A stretch of 64,000 bases of DNA from assembly GCF_000717025.1 (NCBI RefSeq), contig NZ_JNXG01000002.1:124001-188000 (forward strand). The letters run 5' to 3'. The notes under the pieces were generated by a model. It searched no databases. It saw only the letters and a program-made list of their open reading frames with translations, and was not told the DNA's origin. The position numbers and the translations under genes are program-made. This document shows, piece by piece, positions 61,467-64,000 of the stretch. Source of the stretch: Streptomyces atroolivaceus. GTDB taxonomy: Bacteria > Actinomycetota > Actinomycetes > Streptomycetales > Streptomycetaceae. The first letter of the stretch is position 1, and every line of letters begins with the position of its first letter.

Positions 61467-61519
61467 GCCTGGGTGCTAGCTTGCGCTCACCTTCATCGGA
61501 GCAGAACGAGGAGTGAGCC

Positions 61520-62929
61520 GTGAGTCCGCGCAAGACCACCCGTTCGAGCTCGACCCCGCGCACCCCCCACCTCCTGGATCCCCGTCGGCCGGGACGCCGC
61601 ACGGGGCGCCTGCTGGCCGCTTCGGTGGCCGTCGCCGCCTGCCTGGGCGCGGCCGCCGTACCGGCCTCCGCCACCGGATCCGCCGGGTCGGAGCCCGTGG
61701 TCTCCCGGGGCGTGACCATCCCCGCCTTCTACAACCCGCCGGCGCAGCTGCCCGCCGCCGACGGGTCCCTCGTCCGCACGGAGCCGCTTCCCCTCGGCCT
61801 GAGCCTCCCCGGTCTGGACGGCCGGCAACTGCCCGGTACCGCGACGCGGCTGATGTACAAGTCCACCGACGCGGGCGGCGGGCCCGTCGCTGTCACCGGC
61901 GCGTACATCGAGCCGTCCGCCGCGTGGAAGGGCGGCGGCCCCCGCCCGCTGGTGGCGCTGGCCTCGGGGACCATGGGCCAGGGTGACCAGTGCGCGCCCT
62001 CGCTGTCGCTTCAGCACCCGTTGACCATCGGCGAGGGCACGGTGTCCATCGGCTACGACAACCTCGCGGTGTACCGCTTCCTCGCCGCCGGTGCGGCCGT
62101 CGTCGTCACCGACTACGCGGGCCTCGGCACCACCGACCGGCTCCACACCTACGTCAACCGGGTGGACGAGGGCCACGCCCTCCTGGACGCGGTCCGCGCG
62201 GCCCGTTCGGTCGCCGGCACGTCACTCACCCCCGAATCGCGGGTCGGCCTCTACGGCTACAGCCAGGGCGGCGGAGCCAGCGCTTCGGCGGCCGAGCTGC
62301 AGCCCTCGTACGCCCCCGACGTCAATCTGGCGGGCACCTACGCCGGAGCCCCGCCGGCCGACCTGACCGAGGTCATGAAGGGCATCGACGGCAGCGCCCT
62401 GGCCGGCGCGCTGGGCTGGTCGATCAACGGCTTCGCCCAGTCCGACCCGTCCCTGAAGGCGGTGGTCGAAGCCAACACGAACGACGCGGGCAAGGCGGCG
62501 CTCAAGGACACCTCGACGATGTGCGTGGGCGACGCGATCCTCGGCCACGGCTTCACGAACAGCAAGAAGTGGACCGCGAACGGCAAGCCGCTCGCCGACA
62601 TCATCGCGGCCGAGCCGAAGCTGCAGGCGGTCCTCGCCCAGCAGCGCATCGGCAATCTGAAGCCGGCGTCCCCGGTGCGCCTGGCGACAGGTGTGCACGA
62701 CGACATCGTCGGCCACCAGCAGTCGAGGCAGCTCGCTGTGGACTGGTGCCGCAAGGGTGCGAACGTGACGTACGAGGCCGTCCTCCTGCCCAACCTCGGG
62801 GACAAGATCCTCACCAACCACCTGGCGCCCTACCTCACCGACCAGGGCAGTGCCATCTCCTGGATGACCGACCGCCTCTCCGGCAGGAAGGCCGTCTCCA
62901 ACTGCTGGTCGATGCCGGTCCAGCCCTGA
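61520..62929 (+). CDS. secreted lipase (LIP/secretory-lipase family)
   Basis: The 469-residue protein has a long basic N-region and hydrophobic signal core (RLLAASVAVAACLGAAAVPASA, about 35-55), then an alpha/beta-hydrolase with the nucleophile elbow GYSQGGGAS (Ser about 251), VVVTDYAGLGT as the lid-side strand, and C-terminal VHDDIVGHQQSRQLAVDWC plus a late His region. This is the secretory lipase family of Candida-type lipases found in actinobacteria. GTG 61520 has GAGGAG 6 bases upstream. It hydrolyses esters or triacylglycerols outside the cell. Confidence 0.87.
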   Translation: MSPRKTTRSSSTPRTPHLLDPRRPGRRTGRLLAASVAVAACLGAAAVPASATGSAGSEPVVSRGVTIPAFYNPPAQLPAADGSLVRTEPLPLGLSLPGLDGRQLPGTATRLMYKSTDAGGGPVAVTGAYIEPSAAWKGGGPRPLVALASGTMGQGDQCAPSLSLQHPLTIGEGTVSIGYDNLAVYRFLAAGAAVVVTDYAGLGTTDRLHTYVNRVDEGHALLDAVRAARSVAGTSLTPESRVGLYGYSQGGGASASAAELQPSYAPDVNLAGTYAGAPPADLTEVMKGIDGSALAGALGWSINGFAQSDPSLKAVVEANTNDAGKAALKDTSTMCVGDAILGHGFTNSKKWTANGKPLADIIAAEPKLQAVLAQQRIGNLKPASPVRLATGVHDDIVGHQQSRQLAVDWCRKGANVTYEAVLLPNLGDKILTNHLAPYLTDQGSAISWMTDRLSGRKAVSNCWSMPVQP

Positions 62930-62991
62930 CGTTCCTCCTCTCCGTGACGCACGGGGAGCTGCGCCCCGGGAGGCCGACCCGTAGTCTGGTT

Positions 62992-63007
62992 ATTGGACTA
63001 GACCTGT
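62992..63007. promoter_or_regulatory. DasR-like element (dre) upstream of cutC
   Basis: ATTGGACTAGACCTGT matches 12 of 16 positions of the dre consensus, including the GG-CTAGACC core, and lies 30 bases before the cutC start. Confidence 0.55.
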
Positions 63008-63036
63008 AGTCAGCCGCTCCGAAGGAATGGAACACC

Positions 63037-63726
63037 ATGAGCAACCGTGCAGTCCTGGAGGTGATCGCTCTCGACGCGGAGGACGCGGTCGCGGCGGAGG
63101 CGGGCGGTGCGGACCGCCTCGAACTGGTCACCGACATGGCGGCCGACGGCCTGACCCCGTCCGTGGCGGCCTTCGCGGAGATCAGGGCCGCCGTCAGCAT
63201 CCCGCTCAGGGTCATGCTCAGGGTCGCCGACGGGTTCGCCGCGGGCGACATCCGCGTCCTCGTGGAGAAGACCCGCGCGATGCGCGCCGCGGGGGCGGAG
63301 GAGTTCGTCCTGGGCTTCCTCGACCAGGACGGCCATGTCGACCTCGTGGCCGTCGAGCGGCTCGTCGCCGAGCTGGACGGCTGCCCGTGGACCTTCCACC
63401 GCGCCATCGACCGCGCGTCCGACCGCGACGTACTGCGCAAGCACCTCGCCGACCTGCCCGGGCTGGACACCTACCTCACCGCGGGCTCGCCGAAGGGCGT
63501 CGACGCCGGCATGGACACCCTGCTGGCCGAAGCGGGGCACTCGGACCTGCCCGGCTACGAACCGCAGATCATGGTCGGCGGAGGCCTTCGTCTCGACCAC
63601 CTGCCGAGGCTGCGCGCCGCGGGCATCGAGGCCTTCCACATCGGAGGGGCGGCGCGGCCGGGCGGCTGGAGCGGTCCGGTGGACGCGACAGCGGTACGGG
63701 AGTGGCGCGCGGTGCTCGACAGCTGA
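63037..63726 (+). CDS. cutC: CutC-family TIM-barrel protein
   Basis: The 229-residue protein is CutC along its length: VLEVIALDAEDAVAAEAGGADRLELV, VMLRVADGF, GAEEFVLGFLDQDGHVDLVAVERL, CPWTFHRAIDRASD, and PQIMVGGGL, AGIEAFHIGGAAR. CutC was named for copper tolerance in E. coli, a role since disputed; the barrel with its Arg/His/Glu active-site cleft suggests an enzyme. AAGGAA upstream sets ATG 63037. A DasR-like operator in front ties it to amino-sugar metabolism. Confidence 0.9.
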   Translation: MSNRAVLEVIALDAEDAVAAEAGGADRLELVTDMAADGLTPSVAAFAEIRAAVSIPLRVMLRVADGFAAGDIRVLVEKTRAMRAAGAEEFVLGFLDQDGHVDLVAVERLVAELDGCPWTFHRAIDRASDRDVLRKHLADLPGLDTYLTAGSPKGVDAGMDTLLAEAGHSDLPGYEPQIMVGGGLRLDHLPRLRAAGIEAFHIGGAARPGGWSGPVDATAVREWRAVLDS

Positions 63727-63851
63727 CGGGGGCGGCCCTGCCCGGCCGCGCCGCCCCGTGGACGCCGCGGTGGCCGGACGGGATGCTGCCGCACCTCGAC
63801 GCGGAGGGCACGCCGGGGTCGAGGGATGACCTCGACGCGAGGGCCCGGGGC

Positions 63852-63887
63852 GTGGCCCCGGGCCGGTGGTCACTGGCCCGGGGCCAC
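63852..63887. repeat. inverted repeat before the 34-bp repeats
   Basis: GTGGCCCCGGGCC (63852-63864) pairs with GGCCCGGGGCCAC (63875-63887). The right arm is part of the first 34-bp unit. It could serve as terminator for cutC, 125 bases after its stop. Confidence 0.55.
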
Positions 63888-64000
63888 GGACGGTTCCTCG
63901 TGGTCACCGCCCCGGGGCCACGGACGGTTCCTCGTGGTCACCGGCCCGGGGCCACGGACGGTCCCTCTTGGTCACCGGCCCGGGGCCACGAAGGGCTCCT
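63876..64000. repeat. 34-bp tandem repeats at the right edge
   Basis: Units start at 63876, 63910, 63944 and 63978 (the last cut by the window edge). Each opens with (G/C)CCCGGGGCCACG and ends with TGGTCACCG; units 1 and 2 differ at one base, unit 3 at a few. No gene is seen from 63727 to the end. Confidence 0.85.

Noticed and set aside
63876..64000. Possible CRISPR array
   Set aside because: The 34-bp units are directly adjacent with no unique spacers and no cas gene is present.

Overview
The window is high-GC actinobacterial DNA with strong third-position GC bias, frequent GTG starts and translationally coupled stop/start overlaps. Its content (a CdgB-type diguanylate cyclase, a DasR-like site in front of nagKA, an HbpS-SenS-SenR sensor set, DUF397/XRE regulator pairs and groEL2 behind two CIRCE elements) points to Streptomyces. 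The order cdgB, sugar kinase, nagA, nagK, binding protein, otsB, otsA, thrC, csp, groEL2 recalls, from memory, the core SCO4281-SCO4296 region of S. coelicolor. No tRNA, rRNA, transposase, CRISPR array or phage gene was seen.

Left part (1-23.4 kb), mostly core genome: a partial FAD oxidoreductase; a pentapeptide-repeat protein; senR-senS divergent from the secreted haem-binding hbpS; a remnant of an M1 aminopeptidase; TerD; the ribosome-rescue factor ArfB; a flavin reductase; cdgB with a BldD-like palindrome; a membrane-anchored CBM protein; a nagK-nagA-sugar kinase run divergent from a sugar-binding lipoprotein, with a DasR-type site between them; trehalose genes otsB and otsA (convergent, overlapping) with gpgS beside them; thrC-cysO behind a SAM riboswitch; a cold-shock protein; and groEL2.

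Middle (23.4-48.5 kb), accessory: two secreted glucan hydrolases (GH81-CBM56 and CBM4-GH9-CBM2) around a LacI repressor, with four 12-14 bp palindromic operators and a 24-bp triplicate repeat; a regulator and a three-repeat beta-trefoil-like protein; a sigma-factor remnant; a TetR/oxidoreductase pair; a response regulator and a histidine kinase separated by a 4.4-kb CGNR-MBL-LLM-MFS cassette that also holds the stub of an FMN reductase; DUF397/XRE; a Uma2 nuclease-fold protein; and a three-gene run of membrane and coiled-coil proteins in which two neighbours share a GNxQTGD motif. Small stress-type proteins (PRC-barrel, hydrophobic peptide) follow.

Right part (48.6-64 kb), catabolic: a MurNAc-type PTS permease, murQ and a MurR/RpiR regulator (cell-wall sugar recycling); two small conserved proteins; an MFS exporter; an HD-domain protein; a 5-oxoproline module (DUF2891, DUF979 and DUF969 membrane proteins, a GntR/FCD regulator and pxpABC) in which near-identical 13-15 bp palindromes lie inside the spacers of two promoters flanking the regulator; a secreted lipase; and cutC with its own DasR-like site. 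A 34-bp tandem repeat runs off the right edge.

Two themes recur: amino-sugar use (nagKA, sugar-binding lipoprotein, murQ/PTS, possibly cutC) under DasR and MurR-type control, and gene decay (three truncated gene remnants).
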